A stretch of 64,000 bases of DNA from Amoebophrya sp. A120 (lineage: Eukaryota > Sar > Dinophyceae > Syndiniales > Amoebophryaceae): the NCBI GenBank assembly GCA_905178155.1, contig CAJINV010000003.1, positions 5,857,985 through 5,921,984 of the forward strand, in the 5' to 3' direction. Positions 35,201 to 44,939 of this stretch are shown one piece after another (the first letter of the stretch is position 1; each line of letters begins with the position of its first letter). A program made the translations under genes and the position numbers. The notes beneath the pieces are model-generated. The model did not search any database and was not told the DNA's origin. It worked only from the letters and a program-made list of their open reading frames with translations.

Positions 35201-38200
35201 GCTGCTGCATAGGATGTGGCTGCGGTTGCATGATGAGCCCACCTCCTCCGTTGCAGGGGCCCCCGGCTCCTCCTTTCATTCCTCCCTGCTGCGGATTGCT
35301 CCCTCCAGGAGCCATATTGTTCATACCCATGCCGGGCGGGGGTTCGGGCATCAGGCCGCTGTTTCCGTAGTGCTGCGGTGGGGGTCCCCCGGGTCCCCCC
35401 GGTGCGCCGCCCCCATACGCGCTGCTGTTCATCGGCAGGTAGTTGTTGCGGTGCTGGTTGTTCATCATGTTGTTGCCGCCGTCGGGGCTCGGGTAACTGT
35501 TGCTCTTCGGCCCCATGCCGGGCGGGATGGAGCAGCCCGGTGCCGCCCCCCCGCGCGAACCGATCTCGACTCGCGGCGCGCTGCTCGGATGCTGGTGGTG
35601 GTCGTAGTGGAACGGATCGTTGTTTCCATTTGATGAACCTACGCCCATCGGGTTGTTTGATGAATTTTGTTGGTGGTTGTACGAGTTATTGAACATCCCT
35701 GGTGGCATAGAAGAAGGACCTCCTGGTGGACCACCGCCTCCCGCAGGCGGGGATCCTCCCATGGGATGTTGCTGATGCTGCATACCCGGCGGCGGGTTTA
35801 AGTTCATGCCACCATGCTGCTGAAAATTATTACTGTTGAGGGAGCTGCTGCTGCACATTGGGCCACCACCTGTGCCTGGGTTGCTGGTGCTGTTCATTCC
35901 GTGCTGGTGGTGCGCTATCGGACTGCTGTTGCTGGACCCGGGGCCGCTCGGTCCTCCACCTCCTGGCCCGCCCATCGCTGGTCCACCTCCCATATTGCCC
36001 ATGCCCGGTGGGGGTTGATGGCCTTGCTTGCCGCCCGGACCAGGCCCATTCAGCATCTGGTACTGCGGCGGCTGCATGTTGCTATTGTTGAATGGCGGTG
36101 GCGGCCCTCGTGGTCCACCCTGCAGGTTGTGCTGCTGCTGTTGATCCATCAGCATACTGCCAGTCGTGGTGCTGCAGTTACTGTTCATCATGCTGTTGTT
36201 CTGCGCCCCTCCACCACCTGCTCCCATGTTGCCACCTGGTCCACTACTTCCCTGGTTGTAAGAACTATTGTTCCCTCCCCCTGTAGGTGGGGGCGGCGCT
36301 TGGTGCTGCTTGTCCATCAGACAAGACATGCCGTTATTAGTGGTGTTACTGCCAGGGTGTGCAGCTTGTCCTCCTGGCTGGTGCCCACCTGGTGGCGGAC
36401 CGCCGAACATCCCCGACATGGGACCACCTCCGCTGCTCGGATGGTGCCCGAACCCGAGCGGTCCTGGCTGTTGTCCACCTGGTGCAGCTCCATTGAGCTG
36501 CTTATTCATCGGCCCACCTGCTCCGCCCAGCGGGCCTCCTCCAAGGTGGCCCTGCCCACCGCCCTTGGTCAGCGGAAGGTTATTGTTGTTACTTCCGCCC
36601 ATCATCATGCCGGGAGGTGGTCCAACGCCCGGGCTTGGACCCCCACCAGGTCCGCCGCCCAGACTGTGATTGCCCAGCGGCCCGCCCATTGACGTATTGT
36701 TCATCAGCATCCGGTTGTTCATGCCGTTCGAGGTTGCACCAGTCCCGCCCATAGTGCTGGTCGTCGAAGGGGTCATCATCATACTCGGAGTGGGAGGCAG
36801 CATGCCTTTCTGCACGAGGGACTCGTCTGTCTCCGCGTGTACGCACAGGCCCTTCCCCTTCCCCTGCCGTTGACGCCGATCGATTTCGTCGTCCCAATCC
36901 TTGTTCCGCCGGGGGTTGCGCCGCTCCTTACGCAACTTCATACTGAGGAAAACCTGAGAATTAATTTTTGTTCGATAGGTGCGTGGTTTCTCTCTCTAGT
37001 TAATAGTAGTTGCAGCCTCAATCTGAATCTTCACAGAAGTCGTGCTGTCCTATTTTGACTACGTTCGTTAAGAAAGCTTAGCATCTATTATGTGCGAAAA
37101 GTAGTGCAGCTTGAGGACGGAGACGACGTGTTTCACGCAGGGCAACAACGAGAATGCAGAGTAGAAGCCTTTTTACCATCAGTGCATAATAAGCGTCGTC
37201 CGCAGCTTTCCGGATTTGCGCACCGGTTAAGAGGTCTAGCTCCCAGTCCGAGTTCTCGACTTCTTCTGCCACCTGCAGTGCTCGCCCCTTTCGGCAGTGG
37301 CCCAACCCATACTCGGCGCAGTACCTAGTGTCAGCAATCAGGATGAATATTTTTCTCGTGAGCATGTTGCATGTCTTCGTGTTCGTAGTGGTAGCTTTTT
37401 GTAGTGGTAGAGGTACTAGAACTAGACATTTGGAAGATTTATTACTCCATCTCATTAGCATCACCGTAGGCGGGAAAGGATGAAGAAGTATAGAACAAGA
37501 CGCGGTGGCGGAGATTACGACGAGTGAAAAATTCGCAGGGAGGCGACCTTACAGCAGCATTAATTTCTTACCAAAGAAACTCGTCGTCGTCCGGAAGCTC
37601 GGGTTCAACCTTTTCGCCGTTGCGTTCTTTCAGGTTGTCTTTGGACCACTTCCGACACTCTTCGAGACCTTTTGGCGTGTTCTCAAAGGTTTTCTGCATG
37701 CGTTGGTTGATGTTCTTCAACACCAACTCACTCCCCAGGACGCACTTGGCCACTTTCTTGTCGCGGATGCATTGCACCACGTAGTCCGGGAGTCTGGGAA
37801 TTCACGTTAATTGAGATGACGAAAGGAAACCTCTCATGAAAATACAAAAAAAGGGTTATCTTATGGTGTGAATCACCTCCCCACGCATCACCTCCCCACC
37901 TCCCTACCTCCCCACCCTGGGGAGGTGCCTCCCCACGTGTGGGGAGGTACCTCCCCAGTAGTGGGGAGGTGGGGAGGTACTTCCCCATCTCCCCACCTCC
38001 CAGTCCTCCAGCACTTTCCCACTGCGTTGCACTTCCCCGTGATGGTCGACCAGAACGTGACTACGTCTGGATGCTTGCTGCTTGGCTTCTGTGCCATCGA
38101 TCTACCTCGCGGCCATGAAGCCAGGTATCTGCCACAACGCACATGAGCCCTCATCCTGCATGACAGATCCGTCTAAGTACGCGGCCACCCACCAGATGGC

Positions 38201-39435
38201 GGCCGGCGGCCCTAAGGTGGCGAACATGGAACGACTCACGGGGCACGCAAGGCAATGCCGCAAGGAGTCAAGGCGCGGGAACACGACGGGGGCAAAGAGC
38301 GCACAACATAAGGACCTAGGAGGGGCGGAGGCAAAACAGTGGCTCGCAAGGGCGGAGAGGGGGGAAAGCGCACGAGGCGAAGAACAGAATCGGCCGTCGC
38401 GCCGGCTGGCCTCGACGACCCTAAACCCCGAACCCTAAACCCAGACCCAAACAACCAAGGCCGCAGCCGGCTCTGCTTCTGCATCACCTCCGGCCGTTGC
38501 GGTGGTGATGCGCCCGCATCACGAGGTGATGCGGGGGAGGTGGGTAGGTGATCCGGGTGGGGGGGTGATGCGTGGGGAGGTGATTCAAAGGGGTGGGGAG
38601 GTGATTCACACTCCTACCCAAAAAAAGGGAGCTGCACTGAGTCAAAAATCTCCTGTACGCGCCTTGTAAATACATGCTTGCATGTTTGGGCGGGATGGTC
38701 TTGAGCTAATAGCAATGAACAAAGGTGGACGAGCCACTACAGAAGTTTCTATCTTGTTGCTCCATCTCTACTACGTCCATGACGAGCGGCACTACATCAA
38801 AAAAAAAGCGTCTACATTACAACTTGTACCTGGTATCCTTGTGTGTGCGGAAGATGTAGACCGTTTTCGGAGTGGCAATCACCAGCGCCGCGACGAGGTT
38901 GATTTTTTTCTTTCCCTGGCCCGGATGCTCCAGGTTCCACTTGAGGCCGAGCCCCACGTGGAGCTCCTCGCGGAGCCGCTTCTCGATGGATGTAAGCTTG
39001 TCGCATTGCCCCTCTTCAACCGTGTGAACCTCGACCGCGTAGGCCGGGTTACGCTCGTACGGGTTACTGAAAAGATGGGCTTGCTGCTCCTCGCGTGCAC
39101 TGCAAATATGTCTCGGTCTGGAATAAAAGGTGGACTTGTAATATTGCTCGTCTCGCATTCCTGTAAATAAATGCACGACCAACAATATGAAAAGCGCGAC
39201 CTTTTGCATTATGCATGAAAACTTCAGTTTCAACAGTTTGTGATGCTCGCTACGCATGAAAGAGCACCCAAAATAGTTCCTGTGCTTAGCTGCATTAAGA
39301 AAGCTGTTCAATTATGACCGTGCAGCATCACAAGTTTCCAGACCCAGACATATTTGCAATGCATACCTCGAGTGCCACCCAGTCCGGAATGTCCTCCTGT
39401 TTCACATTTGTCGCCTTGTAGCCGCCGACGTTCAT
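29256..39435 (-). CDS. Very large protein: degenerate DEDDy 3'-5' exonuclease-like domain plus Gly/Pro/Met/Gln-rich tail
   Basis: Proposed exons (minus): 39435-39367, 39089-38830, 37793-37572, 37324-37177, 36953-34971, 34383-33922, 33725-about 33440, 33254-32644, 32031-31927, 31726-29927, 29598-29548, 29331-29256; about 2000 residues. All junctions keep frame except that between exons 7 and 8, whose donor I could not fix. Exons 1-4 (residues 1-233) follow the DEDDy exonuclease fold: INLVAALVIATPKTVYIF, LPDYVVQCIRDKKVAK, then NSDWELDLLTGAQIRKAADDAY. Catalytic residues are lost: the DxE motif reads VGLGLKW (about 68-74), the motif II Asp is absent in KCVLGSELVL, and the motif III Tyr is Lys. 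Inactive members such as EXD1 and Egalitarian act as RNA-binding scaffolds, so an RNA role is inferred. The rest is Gly/Pro/Met/Asn/Gln-rich apart from a helical/globular part in exons 7-8 (SVQMLSAVVLSSERCND; YLRTFQVPRHDCWFVLGP). It could be two genes. Confidence 0.6.
29337..29547 (-). mobile_element. Intron-like TIR element (family 'GTGTTACAG')
   Basis: 211 bp with inverted ends TATCACGAGAAAAAAGTGTT and, reversed, TATCGCAAGAAAAAAGTGTT, extending through ACAGTTAC. Direct repeats GTGTG flank it at 29332-29336 and 29548-29552. Removing the element plus one repeat joins the exon reading ...RESH to ...TGQKVVVF in frame. No placement within the repeat gives GT-AG ends. Confidence 0.75.
29604..29926 (-). 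mobile_element. Intron-like TIR element (family 'CCCCCCTCCCCATAT')
   Basis: 323 bp. The left end reads TATCAAAAGGAAAAATCCCC then CCTCCCCATAT; the right end is its inverted, slightly diverged copy ending TTCATTCTGATA. Direct repeats ACAGC lie at 29599-29603 and 29927-29931. Excision with one repeat restores the frame ...GSKGAV-GSSLQMSRD. Best splice-pair readings on the minus strand are GT-CT or CT-AG, not GT-AG. Same family as 55431-55740 in VPS54. Confidence 0.8.
32151..32644. mobile_element. 494-bp inverted-repeat element in an intron of the exonuclease-like gene
   Basis: Ends are GGTAACAAGGAAC and its inverse, followed inwards by a long GC-rich inverted repeat built from GTGACCGGGG, GTCACGTCCGTCCGT and CCGGCCGGACGGACG. 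The centre holds two related copies of a phrase CTCATGACC + poly-T + AGTTG. The gene's donor (minus, GT at 32643) lies inside the TIR; the acceptor is outside at 32032, so the whole element is intronic (612-bp GT-AG intron). No flanking direct repeat was found. Confidence 0.75.
34389..34970 (-). mobile_element. Intron-like TIR element (family 'TATGCACTGCAAAAGTA')
   Basis: 582 bp, the longest of the intron-like set. Both ends read TATGCACTGCAAAAGTA in inverted orientation and direct repeats ACCGC flank it (34384-34388 and 34971-34975). Removal with one repeat joins ...GGFDPRG to RSAAMSGQAP in frame. No GT-AG choice exists (GT-CG or CG-AG are closest). The interior has a GCATGACAAATTT motif and a GC-rich middle with an incidental 143-codon ORF on the + strand. 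Confidence 0.8.
37867..38610. mobile_element. 744-bp inverted-repeat/minisatellite element in an intron
   Basis: Ends read TGTGAATCACCTCCCCAC, inverted at the right, with many GGGGAGGT/ACCTCCCC units of mixed orientation just inside. It lies within the 1036-bp second intron (38829-37794) of the exonuclease-like gene, well away from the splice sites. The interior includes a telomere-like stretch near 38.42 kb. No clear flanking repeat was seen. Confidence 0.7.
38419..38442. repeat. Interstitial telomere-like CCCTAAA repeats
   Basis: The sequence contains CCCTAAACCC, a diverged CCGAA unit and a second CCCTAAACCC. The TTTAGGG type repeat is that of plants and of dinoflagellate telomeres. Here it is short, degenerate and internal to a repeat element within an intron, so it is not a chromosome end. 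Confidence 0.6.
39094..39365 (-). mobile_element. Intron-like TIR element (family 'TGTCTGGGTCTGGAA'), canonical splice version
   Basis: 272 bp with inverted ends built on TGCA(C/T)TGCAAATATGTCT then (G/C)GGTCTGGAA. Direct repeats CCTCG flank it (39089-39093 and 39366-39370). In this copy the minus-strand intron can be read as GTATGC...GCGAG (39366-39090, GT-AG), joining DWVALE to EQQAHLF in frame. It shows how an insertion beside a suitable flank can supply canonical splice ends. Confidence 0.8.
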
Positions 39436-42217
39436 CGTTCCCAAGGGGAGGCTGACGGCCACGTCCCTTTAATATTTCGTGCCTTATTTGCAACGAAAAT
39501 CGACACCGTCTGTGTATCCGGTTGGCACAGGCAGTCCTTTCGCGAGGGAGTCGTCGCGCACGGCGAAAGTAAATAATCTAGAAAGATTTATCAGGAGTCG
39601 GATGGACCGTGTGAGGCATTCACTACCGCGGTGCGTGATCCGGGTTGTCAACGCAATACTGCTTCTGTGCCCGCCCAGGAAGGCGTAGGTGTGACCCCGG
39701 TAGGGGGCGAGGAGAGCCCTTCGAGACCTATACCAAAGAAGGCTGGTTGCGCTTCATTTTTGGGTGGCAACGAGTAGCGTTGCCGGGTGCGGCGTCACGC
39801 ACCCAAAAATGCAACCCAACGAGCAACCAGCAACCAAGAATTGCAATTGCTCAATTGTTTTTGATGCAAATAACGAACTTTGGCCGATAAAAATACTTTC
39901 TCTAGAGTTGGAAGCAAACTCTTTCTGCGTGGTAACATAAAAGGTATTTAGGAATAGGAACGGGGATAGATCAAGGCCAGAATTCTCTACTGTGTGACGA
40001 GACGCAACACGAATTAACTTGTTCGATCAGATGGAAAATTTAGTGATGAAAATTACTTCCTCAAAACTCAAATCAGATTTACAGATTTGGATGACCACCA
40101 GACACTGCTGGACTTACTTTCTACCTTAAGCTTTACACACGAACCAACCAATCAAAAAAAGCGAGCAAAACCAATGACCTGTTCGATCTCTTCTATCGAC
40201 GAACTTTTACTTACAAAGTTTGCTCGCAGCCGCGGCCAGATTGAATGCAGAGTAAGTAGCTCTATCACGATCCAAGCCCTGGGTGGAAAAATAAAGGAAA
40301 AAAAAATACTGTGACATAGTGGAAACAACTCGTGCGCCAAGAGGATACACACTAACGAGAACGTATGCGTTCCATTTTGACCGGCCTTGGAAAACAGGCC
40401 GGTAAATTAGGTCTAATCTTTTCTAGATCCCGACTTACATGATAGCTCTGACGTGTAATATAACATCTGGAATAACGGATCTTCACGCTGCAGAGAACTG
40501 ACCTGCTATCTGTGTGTGTCACGATAGCGATACTTTTTATATCATTGCGGATCCATCCTCGTTAAAGAAACAATCAGCCACAAGCACAAGCTGCAGCTTT
40601 GCGAATGTAAAATTTGAATCTCAACGTCCGGTCTTGCAAAGCAGATGTAACCAGTTTTTATGTGTCAGTTTCTTCTCGTTATCCGACGGTTTCCACATTG
40701 CTTGTTTTTTTCGGCTTCAAAGAATATCGTCGGCTTTTATTCTCCACGGAAGCATCGACTTGGTACGAATACAATTCCTGTCAACGTTCATTGTGAATGA
40801 ATCCCTGTCCCAATCTTGCCGGAAATAAACAGAGAAGTAGTCATTTAATCTAATGTCGTTGTTGTATTTTCTTTATCGATTGTTCGAGCTCAAGATAAAA
40901 AAAGAGCGTGAACTTCATTGTCCTCGAAGCTTGTCGAGGCGCAACTACATTGTCCTCGAAAAAGGAGCACAATCCGGATGAAAAAGGTGAACATCGGAGC
41001 CGGGAGGAGCCTATGCGACCCCTAGGGGGGCGGGCGTACTTAAACGCTCCGGCAATCTCTATTCCTTGTTCCTGACGGCCACATCAAGGCGATTCTCGCT
41101 GCTAGCGCCGTGTTGCTCGATTTTGCCGCGAAGTACCGGCACACATCGGTCACAAGCTACTAACCTGTAGGTGATGCGGTCGGGGGGCATCCTGCGCTTC
41201 CGCGGATGCTTTGCGCCCTCCTCGTCTGCCCAGCTTCTTTGACAGAAGAGGAGGGGCGCTGCAATGCTCTCCCGTCTGGGCTTGCATTCCTCACAAAGGC
41301 CGGCGCGATGCGGAAGACAGATAGAAGACAAGCTACTAATGATAACGGGGCCCCCGGCTAAGCCGGTGCCACCGCGCACAGCACTCCAGCCACGCGGGCG
41401 AAGAACTGGGGCAGCTCCTGGCTTCCTCTTGCTGGTTCTCGGCAGTCGCGGCCCTGCATGCCGAAAGCGCCTGCGCTTGGCGTGCGTCCCTTTTGTTGCA
41501 GTGGCCGCGTGCTCTGACGCGCCACCTGCGCCTCAGGGTTGCGCCGTTGCGCCTGGTGCTTGCGAGCGCTGAGGGGCGCGCGCGGTAGCTAGCTAGCTGC
41601 TGGCCAACCTAACTGCATTGAGACCCGCACCCAGAAGCCGGGGCCGGGTGCGTTTAGCTTCCCTGCGGGAGGCAGGTTGCGTATCGCTCACTGTCTTCCG
41701 CTACGTGGTCGTCTATGCGAAGAGACGTTTGCACGAGCTGCGAGCTCGTGCTAGGCGCCCCTCCCTACAAGGCGAGGCTTTTTGTTCTAAACGACTAGCA
41801 TCCGATAGCTTCGTCCCTTCCCTACAAGGGCGGGCTGTTCGTTAGCAAGACGGACAGACTTTCCGTGTCCGAAGTCTGTGCTATGATGTAGTTCGCAGCC
41901 GAACAATTGACTACCTGCTGGCAGCCCCCCTTCCCTGCAAGGGCGGGGGCACGAGGCTTGTCGAGGCGCAACTACATTGTCCTCGAAAAAGGAGCACAAT
42001 CCGGATGGTGTGCAACTGCTTTGTCGAGCAGATGCAGAAGCCTTGTCATTATTTTTATGTTTGTCCAACTATTTTCTTTTTGACCCAGCAGTAAGAATCA
42101 CCGGCGAAGTCTCGATGTCATTTAATGATGTTGAGTTCCTCTTTCTGCAGGACCTTGTGTCTGGTTAACTTTAACCGCCGCCCCGTGCTCTTTATCAGCT
42201 CAGCACTTGTCGTGTTT
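39436..42217. other. Intergenic with hairpins and direct repeats, no gene called
   Basis: A hairpin with ACCGGCCT / AGGCCGGT arms lies at 40380-40403. From about 40.98 to 41.96 kb the sequence is GC-rich with repeated pieces of the type CCCTACAAGGGCGGG (near 41762, 41820 and 41932). An inverted repeat CACCCAAAAATG / CATTTTTGGGTGG lies near 39760-39815. Upstream exons of the exonuclease-like gene may lie close to 39.5-39.6 kb but could not be fixed. Confidence 0.45.
40929..42007. repeat. 52-bp exact direct repeats bounding a 1-kb GC-rich segment
   Basis: The same 52 bp (GCTTGTCGAGGCGCAACTAC through AGGAGCACAATCCGGATG) occurs at 40929-40980 and 41956-42007. The segment between is GC-rich and contains the CCCTACAAGGGCGGG family. 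A segmental duplication or a repeat-bounded insertion are both possible; the bounding copies are too short for typical LTRs. Confidence 0.75.
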
Positions 42218-44624
42218 TTAAGAATATTCCGTAGTATTTGAGCCGCCTGGGCTTGGACTTCTGAAGTTCCGCGACTTCCGGGGACTCGTGAGCGAGTACA
42301 CGGCCGGCGCCACCGCGGTAGAGCGGCGCTCCCGATGGGTCAGCATTTCGCCAACTTGATCGAAGTTTCCGTAGTCCGGATGAGCTTTCACCTGTAGGTA
42401 CTTTGTTGTCCCGGCGAACTGGGGGGGAACACGGAGTTGTGCTACCCCAGGCGACTTCTCCTGCCCCTGGTATTGATGTGAAGACGAGTTGTTGGTACCA
42501 GGCACAGGCGCGTCGAGGAGCCGTTTGTTGGGTGGTGCGGGTCGTGCGGTGGCCAGAACTCCGAAGTGACTGCTACCACTTTTTTTCCTCCGCCGACGCC
42601 CATGATGTTGAGCAGGGTGGTCGTGGCCAGAGCCAGCGACCGCACTGGACACCTCAGATTGTTCGGAGGTTCTACTCGATCGTTCTCTTCGGTTGTACTT
42701 CTGGGATGATGTTCTTGCGTGGCCACAGTCTTTGTCTTGCTCCTTCTCGCTCGCACTCGCGTTTTTCGACGCATACGAAATTCGACTGGACTATGGCGTT
42801 CTCAACTGTTACATTCTCAACTGTTACATGGATTTGTCATGCAAAATGACCATGAGCCACCAGACAATGAAGCTGCTTCGCATGACAAATTCTCGGAGGG
42901 GTAAACAGCATCTAAATCCGTGCCAAATTTGTGATGCAAGACTTGCAAGCTTGCCCCTTTTCCTATTGCTGTTTTAGCATGACAAATTCATGTAACAGTT
43001 GAGAATGTAACAGTTGAGAGCGCCATATGGACCGCGACAACTTGCGGCCACCACGATCCAGGAAATTACGCGCCGTGGTCGAGTATCAAATGTAAAAATG
43101 TCTGGGTCTGGAAGAGTCATGCAGTTTCTGCATGACACAGAAGGTCTGGCATGGCAGCTCTAGCATCACAGGTTTTGAGAAGCTTCCGCAATGCCGAACC
43201 CGCATGACAAATCCCCCATTTTGGTGACAGAAAGTGGGCAGCTTTTGCTACCTATGCATGAGAGATTTTTGTGTGTTCTGAAATGCGCATCACAAATTAC
43301 ATCCTTCCAGACCCAGACATATTTGCATTTGATAGCGAGTTCCTTCGAGGAGTCAATGGGACAAAAACTTGTTCATCTCCATTGTCATTTGCGTTCCTCC
43401 GCACCTCCGGGCGAGGAAGTTGTACATTCTGATTCGTCCTCTCGCCCCTTTGGAGGTGCTCCTGCTGCGTCGAGGAGACCGAGCTTCTTCGTGCCTCTTT
43501 CATCTTTGCCTTCATCAAAGAACTACTACTCTTGCGCCGATGCAGCCGATCCGCTTCGTCTCGCATTCTTCGCGCTTCCTCCGCCTCCGCTTGCTGGATT
43601 TTCTGCAGCTTCTTCTGCCGCCGCCGTTGCACAAGACCCGTCAGAAACAGGGACCCGATGATCAACCCCGACATACATCCGAAGGGGATAAAGAAGTTTT
43701 TCATGCTATCCTATGTAAAAACGTCGTTACCCTTTTTACCCGATTGTCATGCTAAACAAATTAGAATATAGAATTACTAATGCTAATGCAGCTGCACACT
43801 TTGCCCCTTGGCAGTGCATGAACCAAGTCGATTTGTGATGCGGCTGCACCAGCCAAGCACGGCTACACTACCGACTCAAGGTTCTCATGGGCAACAGAAA
43901 AAGGTCAGTTTATTTACTTATTTACACAGGATACATGCCAACTTCCCAGTCTTGCGTAGCCTTCAGAGTGTATACCTCGTGCTTCCACAAGTTTCGCCAC
44001 ATCTGGTAGGGCCTATGAGAGTGCACAACTCTTCCACCTCATTCGAGACGCATAACCAGCAAGAGAGACAGTGCCACAAAGCGAGTAGCCTCGGAAACAC
44101 AAATTCAAATTTGGACACAGATGATCCTATATATTCGTAGTACTGTGTAAACGGGGGTCGGTTCCCGAAACTTGTCATGCGAAGACCTGTGCTGTACAGT
44201 GTGCTTTTGCAGAGTAAACGAGCAGGGGGACGAGGGGGGTTGTCGTTCGTTGTGCAATCGGATAGGGTAGCGGAGAGAGTTTGTCTCGTTCTGACCGGAG
44301 CCACTTCGTGTCCAGGAAAAAACTGTCCTTGATAGCCGAGGTAACGGGGTCCATAAACAGGAGCCGGAGCTGGCGCACGCCGTGGTCGTCGGGTTCGGTA
44401 CTTTCAAGGGTTTCGAAAACACGTTGCTCCTCGGAGTCGCCCTCCACCGCCGGCGCCAGGCCCGACAGTGTGTTCACGGGTGCTCCTGGAACTGCCGGAA
44501 GATGCATCTGCGACGCATTCATCTTTCCTTTTGTTTTCGGCGGGAAAGTAGAACGAGTGGAGGTGAAAGCCAGCACTGCGCGCGTGAACAGAGCTTGGAT
44601 CAGAATTGCTCCACTGTAAACCAT
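42218..44624 (-). CDS. Unrecognised single-pass membrane protein with disordered tail, split by two TIR introns
   Basis: Proposed exons (minus): 44624-44220, 43710-43340, 43083-43028, 42786-42218; 466 residues. Starting MVYSGAILIQALFTRAVLAF, the N-terminus looks like a signal peptide. A luminal region (including VRQLRLLFMDPVTSAIKDSF) follows, then a transmembrane helix (FFIPFGCMSGLIIGSLFLTG) with a basic stop-transfer QRRRQKK and a Ser/Arg/Gln-rich cytosolic tail. This is a coherent type I membrane layout. The first junction (GTTTAC donor, ACATAG acceptor) is the least certain, and the ATG at 43704 could alternatively begin a separate 329-residue protein. The last two introns are insertion elements whose removal keeps one frame to the stop at 42218. 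No family recognised. Confidence 0.55.
42792..43027 (-). mobile_element. Intron-like TIR element with 48-bp inverted ends
   Basis: 236 bp with nearly perfect inverted ends of about 48 bp (TATGGCG then TCTCAACTGTTACAT repeated twice, then TTTGTCATGC). Direct repeats TGGAC flank it at 42787-42791 and 43028-43032. Excision with one repeat joins ...RGGRKLSRS to RISYASKNAS in frame. Within each end the unit TCTCAACTGTTACAT is tandemly duplicated. Confidence 0.85.
43084..43334 (-). mobile_element. Intron-like TIR element (family 'TGTCTGGGTCTGGAA')
   Basis: 251 bp with ends TATCAAATGTAAAAATGTCT and, inverted, TATCAAATGCAAATATGTCT, both continuing GGGTCTGGAA. The flanking repeat is imperfect: TCGAG (43079-43083) against GCGAG (43335-43339). 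Removal restores ...LTPRRNS-TTARNFLD in frame. The interior has GCATGACA motifs. Only 56 bp of exon separates it from the preceding element. Confidence 0.8.
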
Positions 44625-44939
44625 CGTCTTACCGCGGCTCGCTTTTTGCTTGTGCACCCTGTCTGCCTTTAGTGTCACTCGCACGAAAAATCCCGGCGGC
44701 CCAGTTGGTCGACCTCAAGATTAGTGTATTTCATCTTTCAGTAGTGTTGATCTACTGCTTCGATGGCACGAAAATCGTGTTTTTGGAGTTCAGCAATAAA
44801 TCAATTCAATGGTAGGAGCCTGCTGCATGATATTAAGGATCGTGATCTTCATCGAAAAGGAAGATCATCATGGGCGGTAAACTTGCTTAGCGCTGTGTAA
44901 TTCACAAGTACTATTCCGATCATATTGACGCATTTTCTT

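Noticed and set aside
35814-36692. Long + strand ORFs opposite the Gly/Met/Pro-rich exon
   Set aside because: They mirror low-complexity coding sequence on the minus strand. The minus frame links in phase to exons on both sides.
37867-38610. Repeated GGGGAGGT units considered as a CRISPR-like or spacer array
   Set aside because: Units are irregular in spacing and orientation, the genome is eukaryotic, and the whole lies inside an intron with inverted ends.
40980-41955. GC-rich segment considered as rRNA or a tRNA cluster
   Set aside because: I could not find conserved rRNA core phrases or a cloverleaf with a GGTTCRA-type T arm.
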